Assembly (NCBI GenBank): GCA_903832285.1
Contig: CAILAY010000172.1
Coordinates: forward strand, 1 to 64,000
Direction: 5' to 3'
DNA: 64,000 nucleotides
Origin: an uncultured beta proteobacterium
GTDB lineage: Bacteria > Pseudomonadota > Gammaproteobacteria > Burkholderiales > Burkholderiaceae_C
In this document: positions 1-9,858 of the stretch, in pieces
Numbering within the stretch: position 1 is the stretch's first letter
Layout of the letters: every line of letters begins with the position of its first letter
Program-made: the position numbers and the translations under genes
Notes under the pieces: model-generated
Database searches by the model: none
What the model was told of the DNA's origin: nothing
Seen by the model: the letters and a program-made list of their open reading frames with translations, nothing else

Positions 1-1041
1 AGCCTGATTGCCGAAGTCAGCACCGACAAGGCGGCGCAATTCGGCATTCAGTGGCAGACGCTGCTCAACCACCTGGGCGGCGGCAACATCGGCGTACTCG
101 GCACCAATTTCAGCGTCGGTGGCACCAACTTGCTGTCGCTGGCCTCGTCACTCAAGGGGGGCACGGTTCCGGCTACCTCGAATGGTGCCAATTTCGGCAT
201 TGCGCACGAGTCGGGTGGCAGCTTCGTCATGGGCGCGCTGGCCAATCTGCTGCAAAGCACGGGCGACGGCAACGTGCTGTCCACGCCCACGCTGCTGACC
301 CTGGACAATGAAGAAGCCAAGATTGTCGTGGGCCAGAACGTGCCTTTTGTGACCGGCCAATACACCAGCAACAACAGCAGCAGCGGTTCCGTCAATCCAT
401 TCACGACCGTGGAACGCAAGGACGTGGGGCTGACGCTCAAGGTGAAGCCGCAAATCAGCGAAGACGGAAGCGTCAAGCTCGTGGTGTACCAGGAAGTGTC
501 TTCGATCCAGGCTGGCACGCTGGCCAACCCGAACGGCCCCACGACCAACAAGCGCGCGATCGAGTCCAGCATCGTCGTGAGCGACGGCACGATCGTGGTG
601 CTGGGCGGACTGATGCAGGACGACTATTCCGGCAACCAGCAAAAGGTGCCTGTCCTGGGCGACGTGCCGCTGTTCGGAGCGCTTTTCCGCAGCGATACGC
701 GTTCACGCTCCAAGACCAATTTGATGGTGTTTCTGCGTCCCATCATCATGCGAACCTCGGCAGACAGCGATGCCCTGTCATTCGACCGCTACGACGCCAT
801 GCGCGGCGTGCAGCAAAGCGCACAACCCACGCCCAGCGTGACCGTTCCGGTGGATCAGGCGCCGGTGATGGCTCCGATAGCGAAGCCCAATGGCAACAAG
901 CCGATGCCGGGGCCGCTGTTGGCACCCGGGCTATCCGGCACCTGGGGCGGCGCGCCGCCGGAGGCGACGATGCAGGATGTGACCGGATCCAGAACGACGC
1001 CCGCCGGCACACCCGCCTCGGCACAGCCAAGCGCCCAATAG
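1..1041 (+). CDS. gspD: Type II secretion outer-membrane secretin GspD, C-terminal part
   Basis: The frame is open from base 1, so the 5' end lies outside the window; about 346 residues remain. GspD forms the outer-membrane channel through which folded exoproteins leave the periplasm. The visible part opens with a LIAEVS stretch, passes through a Gly/Ser-rich gate region and then the conserved secretin core: a VGQNVPF-type motif, a KVKPQI strand and a [10 protein letters not shown] turn followed by [11 protein letters not shown]. The last 80 or so residues are Pro/Ala-rich, as in many secretin tails. The stop lies one base before gspE, which supports one operon. The family is clear; the exact system (Gsp versus a related secretin) is supported by gspE and gspF downstream. 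Confidence 0.93.
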   Translation, partial: SLIAEVSTDKAAQFGIQWQTLLNHLGGGNIGVLGTNFSVGGTNLLSLASSLKGGTVPATSNGANFGIAHESGGSFVMGALANLLQSTGDGNVLSTPTLLTLDNEEAKIVVGQNVPFVTGQYTSNNSSSGSVNPFTTVERKDVGLTLKVKPQISEDGSVKLVVYQEVSSIQAGTLANPNGPTTNKRAIESSIVVSDGTIVVLGGLMQDDYSGNQQKVPVLGDVPLFGALFRSDTRSRSKTNLMVFLRPIIMRTSADSDALSFDRYDAMRGVQQSAQPTPSVTVPVDQAPVMAPIAKPNGNKPMPGPLLAPGLSGTWGGAPPEATMQDVTGSRTTPAGTPASAQPSAQ

Positions 1042-1042
1042 C

Positions 1043-2440
1043 ATGGCCGCCTTGCGTCATCCCCTGCCCTACGCCTTCGCGCGCAGCCACCAGTTGCTGC
1101 TGGAGGAGGACGGGGAGTACTGCACGCTGTGGCACGGTCAATCGCCAGATGCCGGTGCCTGGAGCGAAGTGATGCGCAAATACCGCGTGCAGTCGGTGCA
1201 TCAGACCGACGCCAGCACGCTGGCGCAACGCATCAGCGCCGCCTACGCGCAGGGCGAATCCAGCGCCGCCACGGTGGTGAGCGAGGTGGAGAGCGACGCC
1301 GACCTGTCGCGCATGATGCAGGATCTGCCGGCGATCGAGGACCTGCTGGAAACCTCGGACGACGCGCCCATCATCCGCATGCTCAACGCGCTCTTGACAC
1401 AGGCCGCGCGCGACGGCGCCAGCGACATCCACATCGAGCCCTACGAGCGCCACAGCTGCGTGCGCTTTCGCATCGACGGCAGCTTGCGCGAAGTGGTGCA
1501 GCCCAATCGTGCCTTGCATGCGGCGCTGATTTCGCGCCTGAAAATCATGGCCGATCTGGACATCGCGGAAAAGCGCCTGCCGCAGGACGGCCGCATTTCG
1601 CTGCGCATTGGCACCCGCGCCGTGGACGTGCGCGTCTCCACCTTGCCCAGCGCCCACGGCGAACGCGCCGTGCTGCGTCTGCTGGACAAGAGCGGCGACA
1701 AGCTGACACTCGAAGCCGTCGGCATGCAGGGCGACACGCTGCAGCGGTTCCTGAGCCTGATCGCCCAGCCGCACGGCATCATCCTCGTGACCGGCCCCAC
1801 TGGCTCGGGCAAGACCACCACGCTGTACGCGGCGCTGCAGCGTCTGGACGCGGGCCGCGGCAACATCATGACGGTAGAAGACCCGATCGAATACGAACTC
1901 GCCGGAGTCGGGCAAACCCAGGTCAACGCCAAGATCGACCTCACGTTCGCCAAGGCGCTGCGCGCCATCCTGCGCCAGGATCCGGACGTCATCATGATCG
2001 GCGAAATCCGCGACTTCGAGACCGCGCAGATCGCGATCCAGGCCTCGCTCACCGGGCACTTGGTATTGGCCACGCTGCACACCAACGACGCCGCCAGCGC
2101 CGTGACGCGATTGACCGACATGGGCGTAGAACCGTTCCTGTTGAGCTCGTCCCTGTTAGGCGCGCTGGCGCAGCGCTTGGTGCGCAAGCTGTGCGAAACC
2201 TGCAAGGGCGTGGGCTGCAACGAGTGCGGCCACACCGGCTACCAGGGACGCACCGGCGTGTTCGAGTTGCTTGTGACCGACGACGCCATCCGAGCGCAGA
2301 TCCACACCCGCGCCTCCGAAGCGCAGATTCGCGACGCGGCCCTGAAGGCCGGCATGACACTGATGCGCGACGATGGCGAGCGCCTCGTTCGTACGGGCAT
2401 CACGTCGCGCGAAGAACTGGTGCGCGTGACGCGGGATTAA
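1043..2440 (+). CDS. gspE: Type II secretion assembly ATPase GspE
   Basis: Cytoplasmic hexameric ATPase that powers pseudopilus assembly. The 465-residue product has a short N1 region, then the family core: Walker [11 protein letters not shown] at about residues 251-260, an Asp box (EDPIEYE), Walker B ([12 protein letters not shown]) and a His box (LATLHTND). A zinc-binding loop follows with two CxxC pairs (CETC and CNEC), typical of GspE/PilB. The ATG lies one base after the gspD stop. gspF is not the next gene: a three-gene ABC exporter intervenes, which is unusual. Family certain; assignment to GspE rather than PilB rests on the neighbours. Confidence 0.95.
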   Translation: MAALRHPLPYAFARSHQLLLEEDGEYCTLWHGQSPDAGAWSEVMRKYRVQSVHQTDASTLAQRISAAYAQGESSAATVVSEVESDADLSRMMQDLPAIEDLLETSDDAPIIRMLNALLTQAARDGASDIHIEPYERHSCVRFRIDGSLREVVQPNRALHAALISRLKIMADLDIAEKRLPQDGRISLRIGTRAVDVRVSTLPSAHGERAVLRLLDKSGDKLTLEAVGMQGDTLQRFLSLIAQPHGIILVTGPTGSGKTTTLYAALQRLDAGRGNIMTVEDPIEYELAGVGQTQVNAKIDLTFAKALRAILRQDPDVIMIGEIRDFETAQIAIQASLTGHLVLATLHTNDAASAVTRLTDMGVEPFLLSSSLLGALAQRLVRKLCETCKGVGCNECGHTGYQGRTGVFELLVTDDAIRAQIHTRASEAQIRDAALKAGMTLMRDDGERLVRTGITSREELVRVTRD

Positions 2441-2453
2441 ACAGGAAGAACCC

Positions 2454-3425
2454 ATGACGAGAGCAGGGTGTCGCCAACCCTTCGCAGCGATGGCGCTGCT
2501 GCTCAGCGCCTGCACGCCAACCCCGCCGCCGTCCTGGTCCGGTTACGTCGAAGGCGACTACGTGTATGTATCTTCGGCGCTGGGCGGAACGCTCACCTCC
2601 CTGTCCGTGCGCGCGGGTGATCAAGCCGCGCAGGGCGCAACCCTGTTCACGCTGGATACCGACAGTGAGCAGGCAGCGCGCAAGGAGGCAGATGCCCATC
2701 TGGCACACGCTCGGGCTGCGGCAGCAAATCTGGACAAGGGCCGACGCGCCATCGAACTGGAGGTCGTGCAGGCGCAACTGGCTCAAGCCCAGACGCAGGC
2801 ACAACTGGCCGCCAGCGATCTGGCGCGCGAAGAGCAACTGGTGCGCCAGGGGTTTGTTTCGGCCGCGCGCAGCGACAGTTTGCGCACCACTCTGGTCGCT
2901 GCCCGCGCCCGGGTGGACGAACTGCAGGCGCAACTGCAGGTAGCGCGACTGCCCGCGCGCAACGACGAGCGCGCAGCGGCACAGGCCGATACCGACGCCG
3001 CCACGCAGGTCGTCAAGCAACAGTCCTGGCGTGAGGCACAAAAAGCGCGCGCAGCACCGATCGCTGCGCTGGTGGCCGATACTTTTTTTCGCGTAGGTGA
3101 GTGGGCAGCACCGGGTCAGCCCGTGGTGTCGCTGCTGCCGCCACAGAACGTGAAAGTGCGCTTCTTTGTGCCGCAGGGCGATCTTGCCGCGTTCAAACTG
3201 GACACGCCGGTGCAGATCCACTGCGACGGCTGCGCGGCCGCGATCGCGGCCAAAATCAGCTTCATCGCTCAGCGCGCCGAATACACGCCACCGGTGATCT
3301 ATTCCAACGCGCAGCGCGCCAAACTGGTGTTCATGCTGGAGGCGCGCGCCGACATCCGGGACGCACCGCTGCTTAAACCCGGCCAGCCGGTGGACGTTGC
3401 CATCGTCCGGACCCACGAGCCGTGA
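2454..3425 (+). CDS. HlyD/YbhG-type periplasmic adaptor lipoprotein of an ABC exporter
   Basis: Membrane-fusion (adaptor) protein linking an inner-membrane ABC exporter to an outer-membrane exit. The 323-residue product starts with a lipoprotein signal ending in LLSAC (lipidated Cys20). A biotinyl-lipoyl-like half (GYVEGDYVYVSS, LSVRAGDQ), a long Ala/Gln/Glu-rich coiled coil (about 75-190), then the second lipoyl half and a beta-barrel (VKVRFFVPQGDL) follow. An AGGAAG ribosome site sits just before the ATG. The stop overlaps the GTG start of the ATPase gene, so the two are translationally coupled. It resembles YbhG of the YbhGFSR exporter; the substrate is unknown. Confidence 0.88.
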   Translation: MTRAGCRQPFAAMALLLSACTPTPPPSWSGYVEGDYVYVSSALGGTLTSLSVRAGDQAAQGATLFTLDTDSEQAARKEADAHLAHARAAAANLDKGRRAIELEVVQAQLAQAQTQAQLAASDLAREEQLVRQGFVSAARSDSLRTTLVAARARVDELQAQLQVARLPARNDERAAAQADTDAATQVVKQQSWREAQKARAAPIAALVADTFFRVGEWAAPGQPVVSLLPPQNVKVRFFVPQGDLAAFKLDTPVQIHCDGCAAAIAAKISFIAQRAEYTPPVIYSNAQRAKLVFMLEARADIRDAPLLKPGQPVDVAIVRTHEP

Positions 3426-4351
3426 CTCTCGCGATTGATGTCAGTGGCCTGAGCAAACACTACGACGGGCGCGCCGTAGTGAACTCCCTGGATATTGCAC
3501 TCGCGCCCGGTCGCATCTGCGGCTTTCTGGGACCCAACGGCAGCGGCAAAACCACCACCCTGCGCATGCTCTGCGGTCTGCTCACACCCGATGCCGGCAG
3601 CGGCACTTGCCTCGGTCTGGACCTGCGCACGCAAGCCACGCAGATCCGGCGGCAGGTGGGTTACATGACGCAACGCTTTGGCCTTTACGAAGACTTGTCC
3701 ATCCGCGAGAACCTGGACTTCATTGCGCGCCTGTTCGAGTTGCCCCAGCGGCGCCTGGCCGTGGACCAGGCGCTGGAACGACTTGCGCTGACGGGACGGC
3801 AGCAGCAATTGGCAGGGACCCTGTCGGGCGGCTGGAAGCAGCGCCTGGCCCTGGCCGCCTGTCTCCTGCACCAGCCGCGTCTGCTGTTGCTGGATGAACC
3901 CACGGCCGGCGTTGATCCGAAGGCGCGGCGCGATTTCTGGGACGAGATCCACCGCCTGGCCGCACAGGGCATCACGGTGCTGGTGTCCACGCATTACATG
4001 GACGAGGCCGAGCGCTGCCACGAACTGATGTACATCGCCTACGGCCAGGTGCTGGCACGCGGCACGCAGGCAGACATCATCGCAACGGCCGCACTCTCGG
4101 TCTGGTCCATTGCCGGGCCGGATTTGCAGCCGCTGGTGCCTGTGCTGCAGCAGCAGCCAGGAGTGCGCAGCGTGGCTGCCTTTGGCAACACACTGCACGT
4201 GGCGGGCGACGACGCGGCGCTGCTGCAGGCGGCGCTGGCGCCTTACCGGCAGCGCGCCGAACTGCAGGTGACCCCCGCCAAAGCCAGTCTCGAAGACGTG
4301 TTCATCGGCCTGATTGACCGCGTGCAAGACAACTTTTCGCAAGCAGCATGA
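3422..4351 (+). CDS. ABC exporter ATP-binding protein (YbhF/DrrA-like)
   Basis: Nucleotide-binding subunit of an ABC-2 type exporter, 309 residues. It has Walker A GPNGSGKTT near residue 39, a variant signature LSGGWKQRLALA, Walker B LLLLDEP and a switch His (STHYMDEAERC). After the ATPase core comes a C-terminal extension of about 90 residues with the EDVF motif seen in drug and lipid export ATPases. The GTG start overlaps the adaptor gene's stop, and the 3' end overlaps the permease start. It is a single half, unlike E. coli YbhF with two fused ATPase domains. The substrate cannot be read from the sequence. Confidence 0.92.
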   Translation: MTLAIDVSGLSKHYDGRAVVNSLDIALAPGRICGFLGPNGSGKTTTLRMLCGLLTPDAGSGTCLGLDLRTQATQIRRQVGYMTQRFGLYEDLSIRENLDFIARLFELPQRRLAVDQALERLALTGRQQQLAGTLSGGWKQRLALAACLLHQPRLLLLDEPTAGVDPKARRDFWDEIHRLAAQGITVLVSTHYMDEAERCHELMYIAYGQVLARGTQADIIATAALSVWSIAGPDLQPLVPVLQQQPGVRSVAAFGNTLHVAGDDAALLQAALAPYRQRAELQVTPAKASLEDVFIGLIDRVQDNFSQAA

Positions 4352-5487
4352 TGACGCAACGCTTCTCATGGGCAAGGGTGTTGGCCGTCGTCATCAAGGA
4401 ATTCCAGCAGATGATGCGCGACCGGCTCACCTTTGCCATGGCCATTGGCGTGCCCATCATGCAACTGGTGTTGTTCGGCTATGCCATCAACAACGACCCC
4501 AAAGGTTTGCCCACGGCACTGGTCGCCTACGACCAGGGACCGCTCGCGCGCAGTCTGGTGGCGGCGGTGCAAAACACCGGCTACTTTCATGTCACGCATC
4601 TGAGCGCCAGCGAAACGGAGGGCGACCGCCTGCTGGCGCTGGGAACGGTGCAGTTCATGCTCGTCATTCCGCCCGACTTTTCCCGGTCCGTGGTGCGCGG
4701 CGAGAAGCCCGCCATCCTGGTCGCGGTCGACGCCACCGATCCTTCGGCCGGCAGCAATGCGATCGCCGCACTGGCCAGCGTCGCACCTCTGGCGCTGGCG
4801 CACGACCTCACCGGTCCCCTGGCCAGCCTGCGGCCGGATGAAGCACCGTTTGAGCTGCGCATTCATCGCCGCTACAACCCCGAAGGCCTGACGCGCTACA
4901 ACATCGTGCCGGGCCTCATCGGCACCATCCTGACCATGACCATGGTGATGCTCACGTCGCTGGCCATGACACGCGAGCGCGAGCGCGGCACCATGGAAAA
5001 TCTGCTCGCCACACCCGTGCGTCCGATGGAAGTGATGGTCGGCAAAATTGCGCCCTACATCATCGTGGGCTACATCCAGTTGGCGGTCATCGTGATCGCG
5101 TCCGTGGCCCTGTTTCAGGTTCCCATTGTGGGCAGCTTCGCCTTGCTGATGGCGGCCATCGGACTGTTCATGCTGGCGAATCTGGGCGTGGGTTTTACCT
5201 TTTCCACGCTGGCAAAAAACCAATTGCAGGCGATGCAGATGACCTTCTTTTTCTTTCTTCCCTCCATGCTGCTGTCGGGCTTCATGTTCCCGTATCGCGG
5301 CATGCCGCAGTGGGCCCAGTGGCTGGGCGAGGTGCTGCCGTTGACGCACTTTCTGCGCGTGGTGCGCGCCGTCATGCTCAAGGGCAGCGGCGCGACCGAG
5401 GTCATGGCCGACATCTGGCCCATGGCGCTGTTCCTGTTGGTGGCCGGCACCGTGGCCTTGAAACGCTATCGACAAACTCTGGACTGA
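4348..5487 (+). CDS. ABC-2 type exporter permease (YbhS/YhhJ-like)
   Basis: Integral membrane subunit of the exporter, 379 residues. A first membrane helix (about 30-50, with the GVPIMQLVLFGYAIN region) is followed by a large periplasmic loop of about 130 residues and then five membrane segments. The ABC-2 signature ERERGTMENLLATPVRP is present, as is the LSGFMFPYRGMP loop typical of YhhJ/YbhS/YbhR. YbhGFSR has two permeases; only one is present here, so it probably works as a homodimer. The ATG overlaps the ATPase stop (ATGATGA). The gene ends 25 bp before gspF. Confidence 0.9.
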   Translation: MMTQRFSWARVLAVVIKEFQQMMRDRLTFAMAIGVPIMQLVLFGYAINNDPKGLPTALVAYDQGPLARSLVAAVQNTGYFHVTHLSASETEGDRLLALGTVQFMLVIPPDFSRSVVRGEKPAILVAVDATDPSAGSNAIAALASVAPLALAHDLTGPLASLRPDEAPFELRIHRRYNPEGLTRYNIVPGLIGTILTMTMVMLTSLAMTRERERGTMENLLATPVRPMEVMVGKIAPYIIVGYIQLAVIVIASVALFQVPIVGSFALLMAAIGLFMLANLGVGFTFSTLAKNQLQAMQMTFFFFLPSMLLSGFMFPYRGMPQWAQWLGEVLPLTHFLRVVRAVMLKGSGATEVMADIWPMALFLLVAGTVALKRYRQTLD

Positions 5488-5512
5488 CCCTGTGCACCGG
5501 TAAGATCGCCCC

Positions 5513-6754
5513 ATGCCCGCTTATTCGTTTGAAGCCCTAGACGCCGAAGGTCTCACCCGCAAGGGTGTGATGGAAGCCGACAGCGCCAGGTCGGCGCGCT
5601 CGTTGCTGCGCGCGCAGTTGCTGGTTCCCTTGCTGGTAGCGCCTGTCAGTGGGGGCGGCGACGGGGCCGCGAAGTCAGGCTCGGGTTCGGGCTTGCGCAC
5701 CGTCCTGTTTTCCAGCCGCATCTTTAGCTCCACACAGCTCGCGATCCTGACGCGCCAACTTGCAGGACTGGTGTCGGCGGGACTGACGCTGGAGCGCGCA
5801 TTGACGGCTCTGGGCGACGAGGCGCAGGACGAACGCCAGCGCAATCTGGTGGCTGCCCTGCGTTCCGAGGTCAACGGTGGCGCCCCATTTGCGAAGGCGC
5901 TGGCGCAGCATCCACGCGAGTTCTCCGACATCTACTGCGCCGTCATCGGTGCGGGCGAGCACAGCGGCAATCTGGGCCTGGTGCTGGAGCGATTGGCCGA
6001 CGATCTCGAAGAACGCCAGGCACTGCAGTCCAAGCTCGTGGGCGCCGCGCTCTACCCTGCGATCGTTACCCTGGTGGCGATTGCGATCGTTATTTTTTTG
6101 GTGAGCTACGTGGTGCCGCAAGTGGCCAGCGTCTTTGCCAGCAGCAAGCGCGCGCTGCCCTTTCTGACCGTGGCCATGCTCGCCATCAGCAGCTTCGTGC
6201 GCGGCTTCGGCTGGTACGTCCTGATCGCCCTGGCGGCGGCGGCGACGGGACTGCGTTATGCCTTGCGCGTCGAAACTTTCCGCGAAAGATTCGACGCCGC
6301 CTGGCTCAATCTGCCCCTGGTGGGTCGCTTGGCGCGCGGCTACAACGCGGCGCGCTTCGCCGGCACGCTGGCGATGCTGGCGGCCGCCGGCGTGCCGATC
6401 CTGAAGGCACTGCAGGCCGCAGCCCAGACGCTGAACAACCGCGCCATGCGCGCTGACGCACTGGACGCGCTGGTGCTGGTGCGCGAAGGTGCACCCTTGG
6501 CCTCAGCCATGGCGCAAAAGAAGCGCTTCCCCGGCATCCTGGCCATGTTTGCGCGGTTGGGAGAACAGACCGGCCAGTTGCCCACCATGCTGCAGCGCGC
6601 AGCCACCCAGCTCAGCACCGAAGTGCAACGCCGCGCCATGCAGTTGGCGACCATCCTGGAGCCGCTGCTGATCGTGGTCATGGGGCTGGTGGTGATGCTG
6701 ATCGTGCTGGCCGTGCTGCTGCCCATCATCCAACTCAATCAACTCGTCAAATAA
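5513..6754 (+). CDS. gspF: Type II secretion inner-membrane platform protein GspF
   Basis: Polytopic inner-membrane protein that sits over the GspE ATPase and helps build the pseudopilus. The 413-residue product begins with the family-typical YSFEALDAEG start and has two repeated T2SSF domains (about 75-200 and 275-400), each with a cytoplasmic helical bundle followed by membrane helices. It ends with a long hydrophobic helix and PIIQLNQLVK. Full length for the family. The stop overlaps the next ATG (TAATG). gspG and the pseudopilins do not follow, so the gsp genes are split in this genome or lie upstream of the window. Confidence 0.95.
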   Translation: MPAYSFEALDAEGLTRKGVMEADSARSARSLLRAQLLVPLLVAPVSGGGDGAAKSGSGSGLRTVLFSSRIFSSTQLAILTRQLAGLVSAGLTLERALTALGDEAQDERQRNLVAALRSEVNGGAPFAKALAQHPREFSDIYCAVIGAGEHSGNLGLVLERLADDLEERQALQSKLVGAALYPAIVTLVAIAIVIFLVSYVVPQVASVFASSKRALPFLTVAMLAISSFVRGFGWYVLIALAAAATGLRYALRVETFRERFDAAWLNLPLVGRLARGYNAARFAGTLAMLAAAGVPILKALQAAAQTLNNRAMRADALDALVLVREGAPLASAMAQKKRFPGILAMFARLGEQTGQLPTMLQRAATQLSTEVQRRAMQLATILEPLLIVVMGLVVMLIVLAVLLPIIQLNQLVK

Positions 6755-7662
6755 TGAGCGTCTCCCTCGACGGTCAACTCGTGGTCGCGATTTCGTCGCG
6801 GGCGCTGTTCGATTTCGAGCAGGAGAACGAGGTGTTCGAGCAGCGCGACGACCGCGCCTACATGAAGCTGCAACTGGAGCGGCTGGAGCAGGCGGCCAAA
6901 CCCGGCGTCGCGTTTTCACTGGTGAAGAAGTTGCTGGCCTTCAACGACGCCGATGCACAGCGCGTCGAAGTGGTGATCCTGTCGCGCAACGATCCGGTCT
7001 CGGGCATGCGCGTCTTCCGTTCGGCCCAGCATTACGGTCTGCCGATCCAGCGCGGCAGCTTCACGCGCGGTCAGCCGCCGTGGCGTTACCTGAAGCCGCT
7101 GCACGCGAATCTGTTTTTGTCCGCGCATTTGAGCGATGTGCGCGCCGCGCTGGACGCGGGCGTCCCGGCAGCGCAGGTGTATCCGCATTCGGCGCTGGCG
7201 TCTGAATCCCACCCGCTTGAAGTGCGCATCGCTTTCGACGGCGACGCGGTGTTGTTCAGTGATGAGGCCGAGCGTGTGTACCAGACTCAGGGTCTGGCGG
7301 CGTTTCAGCAAAGCGAGCGCGACAAGGCGGCACAACCGCTGCTGGCGGGGCCTTTCAAGCCGCTGCTGCTGGCGCTGCAGCGGCTGCAGCAGGAGGGCAC
7401 GCCCAAGATGCGCTTGCGCACCGCGCTGGTGACGGCGCGCAGCGCGCCGGCGCACGAGCGTGCCATTCGCACGCTCATGAACTGGAACATCGAGGTCGAC
7501 GAAGCCATGTTCCTGGGCGGTCTTGCCAAGGGTGAATTCCTGCGCGAGTTCGAGCCCGACTTCTTCTTCGATGACCAGACCGGTCACATCGAGTCCGCGG
7601 CCCGGCACGTACCCTCGGGCCATGTGGCCAGCGGAGTCGCCAACCCGCCGCTGGTCCGCTAG
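6754..7662 (+). CDS. Cytosolic 5'-nucleotidase (NT5C-type, PF06189 family)
   Basis: Predicted to dephosphorylate nucleoside 5'-monophosphates in the cytoplasm. The 302-residue protein matches the family in length and order: an early AISSRALFDFEQEN segment in place of a strict HAD DxD start, a VILSRNDPVSGMRVF strand, the HANLFLSA segment, the FDGDAVLFSDEAE block and a late FFDDQTGH acidic motif. The start overlaps the gspF stop, so it is read in the same message although unrelated to secretion. Such coupling is common for this gene in Burkholderiales gsp or pil loci as I recall, but I have not checked it. Confidence 0.85.
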   Translation: MSVSLDGQLVVAISSRALFDFEQENEVFEQRDDRAYMKLQLERLEQAAKPGVAFSLVKKLLAFNDADAQRVEVVILSRNDPVSGMRVFRSAQHYGLPIQRGSFTRGQPPWRYLKPLHANLFLSAHLSDVRAALDAGVPAAQVYPHSALASESHPLEVRIAFDGDAVLFSDEAERVYQTQGLAAFQQSERDKAAQPLLAGPFKPLLLALQRLQQEGTPKMRLRTALVTARSAPAHERAIRTLMNWNIEVDEAMFLGGLAKGEFLREFEPDFFFDDQTGHIESAARHVPSGHVASGVANPPLVR

Positions 7663-7685
7663 AAGTTCTGCAATTCGGCAGCGCC

Positions 7686-8798
7686 ATGAAGCTCATCTTC
7701 AGAATAAGCTTGCTGTCGATCCTGGCACTCGCGGGCTGCGACCCGAGCGCGTCGACGCCCGCTACCCCGCCCGATTCGACGCCACCCGCGCGCTTCGGCA
7801 TCGAGGCGATCGTTCGCACCGCCGAGAATTTCAAGACCGCGCAGGATGTGCGAAGCTTTGTCGACCAGGCGGCGCTGAACAAGGTGCAAGTCATCAGCCT
7901 GCTGGTGAAGCAGGATGAGGACGGGGCCATTGCTTCGGGGCAGGTTTACTACCGCAGCAACGTTGCACCCATCGCCCCGGGATACGAACAATTCGACGTG
8001 CTGCAAACCCTGCTGGACGCTGCCCACGCGCAGCACATCCGGGTGCGGGCGTGGATCCCGCAGTTTCACGATCAGGTTGCGGCCAGGGCGCATCCGCAGT
8101 GGCAGATGATGGCCGTCATCAACGGGCAGGTGATGCCCTACACCGGCTCCAATCAGACCGAGTTTTTCGTCAATCCGCTCAACCCGCAGGTGCAGGCCTA
8201 CGAGCTTTCCATCATCGACGAAGTGACGCACAAATACCCCGTGGACGGCATCATGCTGGACTGGATTCGCTTCGACAACTACAACATGGATTTGAGTGAC
8301 GGCACCCGCGCCGCGTTTCTGGCGCTGAGCGGCATGGACCCGCTGACGCTGGATTTTTCAGTTCCCGGTGCCGCGCTGGATCAATGGAACAGTTATCGCA
8401 CCGATGGAATCGCCAGCTACGCGCACAGCGTGCGCCAGCACCTTCCGGCGAATATGGAAATGGGGGTCTATATCCTCCCGCCCGAGTTTGTCGAAGTGGG
8501 ACAGGACGCCGCCAAATTCAATCAGGACACCAGCGCCCTGGCGCCCATGTGCTATTTCCGGGACTGGGGCTTCCCGATCACCTGGTTCTGGTCCAGTTGC
8601 CTGCCGACCACTGTTGCCAAAGCGGGGAAGGCCGAGATTGCGCCGGCAGTGGATGCCAACCTCAGCGACACGGAGTATCAGTCGATGTTCACCCATATGC
8701 GCAGCGACTTCCCCCAGATCAGGAACATCGCATGGTTTCAGCATGGCCTGTGGACGCCCGCGCTGCTGGCGCACATTGCAGCGCTCAGCGCGCGTTGA
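7686..8798 (+). CDS. Lipoprotein with glycoside-hydrolase-like TIM barrel (GHL10/DUF187 type)
   Basis: The 370-residue product has a short lipoprotein signal (LALAGC, Cys18) and a Pro/Thr linker, then a predicted (beta/alpha)8 barrel. Features seen are an opening GIEAIVRTAENF strand, a VQVISLLVKQD strand, HIRVRAWIPQF and VDGIMLDWIRFDN, the last resembling the catalytic-face motif of GHL10 and the hydrolase half of PgaB. It is probably exported and anchored in the outer membrane, acting on a polysaccharide. It sits 23 bp after the nucleotidase gene. Substrate and activity are unknown; homology to sugar hydrolases is inferred from fold-like motifs only. Confidence 0.6.
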   Translation: MKLIFRISLLSILALAGCDPSASTPATPPDSTPPARFGIEAIVRTAENFKTAQDVRSFVDQAALNKVQVISLLVKQDEDGAIASGQVYYRSNVAPIAPGYEQFDVLQTLLDAAHAQHIRVRAWIPQFHDQVAARAHPQWQMMAVINGQVMPYTGSNQTEFFVNPLNPQVQAYELSIIDEVTHKYPVDGIMLDWIRFDNYNMDLSDGTRAAFLALSGMDPLTLDFSVPGAALDQWNSYRTDGIASYAHSVRQHLPANMEMGVYILPPEFVEVGQDAAKFNQDTSALAPMCYFRDWGFPITWFWSSCLPTTVAKAGKAEIAPAVDANLSDTEYQSMFTHMRSDFPQIRNIAWFQHGLWTPALLAHIAALSAR

Positions 8799-8896
8799 GG
8801 TAGCAACGGGCGGAGTGCCACCTGCGATTGATGCGGGGAAGCCGGCCTCGTCCCGGGCCGGCGCAGACGCTTCGCGGGACGCTTTATGATGATCCC

Positions 8897-9856
8897 ATGA
8901 ACCATTACGACAGCACCCAGCCCTACCCGCGCGACCTCATCGGCTATGGTCGAAATCCGCCGCACCCTCAGTGGCCGGGAGGCGCGCGCATCGCGCTGCA
9001 GTTCGTGTTGAACTACGAGGAAGGCGGCGAGAACTCGGTGCTGCACGGCGATGCGGGTTCGGAGCAGTTCCTCTCGGAAATGTTCAACCCTGCCGCCTAT
9101 CCGGAGCGCCACATCAGCATGGAAGGCATTTACGAGTACGGCTCGCGCGCCGGGGTCTGGCGCATCCTGCGCGAGTTCGAACGCAGACAGTTGCCGCTCA
9201 CCGTCTTCGGCGTGGCCATGGCCTTGCAGCGCCATCCCGAATTGACTTCAGCGTTCACGCAACTGGGGCACGAGATCGCCTGCCACGGACTGCGCTGGAT
9301 TCATTACCAGAACGTGGATGAAGCCATCGAGCGCGAGCACATGAGCCAGGCGCTCGCGATCATCGAGACGCTCACGGGCACCCGTCCGCTGGGCTGGTAC
9401 ACCGGACGCGACAGTCCGCGCACGCGCCGCCTGGTGGCCGACGATGCGCGTCTGCTCTACGACGCCGACTACTACGGTGACGACCTGCCGTTCTGGATGA
9501 AGGTGCAGCGCAGCGACGGCCAGGTCGTACCGCAGTTGATCGTGCCCTATACGCTGGATGCGAACGACATGCGTTTTTCCCTGCCACAGGGTTTTTCACA
9601 AGGCGAGGACTTCTTCACCTACCTGCGCGACAGCTTCGACTGCCTATATGCCGAGGGCGATCCGCAGGGGCTGAATGCACCCAAGATGCTGAGCGTGGGT
9701 CTGCACTGCCGGCTGCTCGGTCGGCCGGGCCGCATGGCCGGCCTGCAGCGCTTTCTTGACCACGTGCAAGAGCACGACAAGGTCTGGATTTGCAAACGCA
9801 TCGACATTGCCCGCCACTGGAGGATCCAGCACCCGTTTTCCGAAGCGGCGAGTTGA
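8897..9856 (+). CDS. puuE: PuuE-type (metal-independent) allantoinase / polysaccharide deacetylase family
   Basis: Likely opens allantoin to allantoate in purine-ring catabolism. The 319-residue product carries the PuuE hallmarks: PRDLIGYG near the start, the FVLNYEEGGENS strand, ISMEGIYEYGSRAGVWR, GHEIACHG and GWYTGRDSPRTR. The first metal-binding Asp of classical deacetylases is replaced by the NYEEG segment, as in PuuE. An in-frame GTG/ATG lies further upstream at 8828, but similarity begins at MNHYDSTQ, so the later ATG is chosen. No other allantoin or urate gene is nearby, so a chitooligosaccharide role cannot be excluded. The 98 bp before it hold a GC-rich palindrome and no clear promoter. 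Confidence 0.8.
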   Translation: MNHYDSTQPYPRDLIGYGRNPPHPQWPGGARIALQFVLNYEEGGENSVLHGDAGSEQFLSEMFNPAAYPERHISMEGIYEYGSRAGVWRILREFERRQLPLTVFGVAMALQRHPELTSAFTQLGHEIACHGLRWIHYQNVDEAIEREHMSQALAIIETLTGTRPLGWYTGRDSPRTRRLVADDARLLYDADYYGDDLPFWMKVQRSDGQVVPQLIVPYTLDANDMRFSLPQGFSQGEDFFTYLRDSFDCLYAEGDPQGLNAPKMLSVGLHCRLLGRPGRMAGLQRFLDHVQEHDKVWICKRIDIARHWRIQHPFSEAAS

Positions 9857-9858
9857 GC

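Noticed and set aside
8841-8865. GC-rich palindrome GCCGGC...GCCGGC between the glycosidase-like and allantoinase genes
   Set aside because: Could be a hairpin, but no T-run follows, the flanking genes are co-directional, and GC-rich palindromes are frequent by chance at this base composition.
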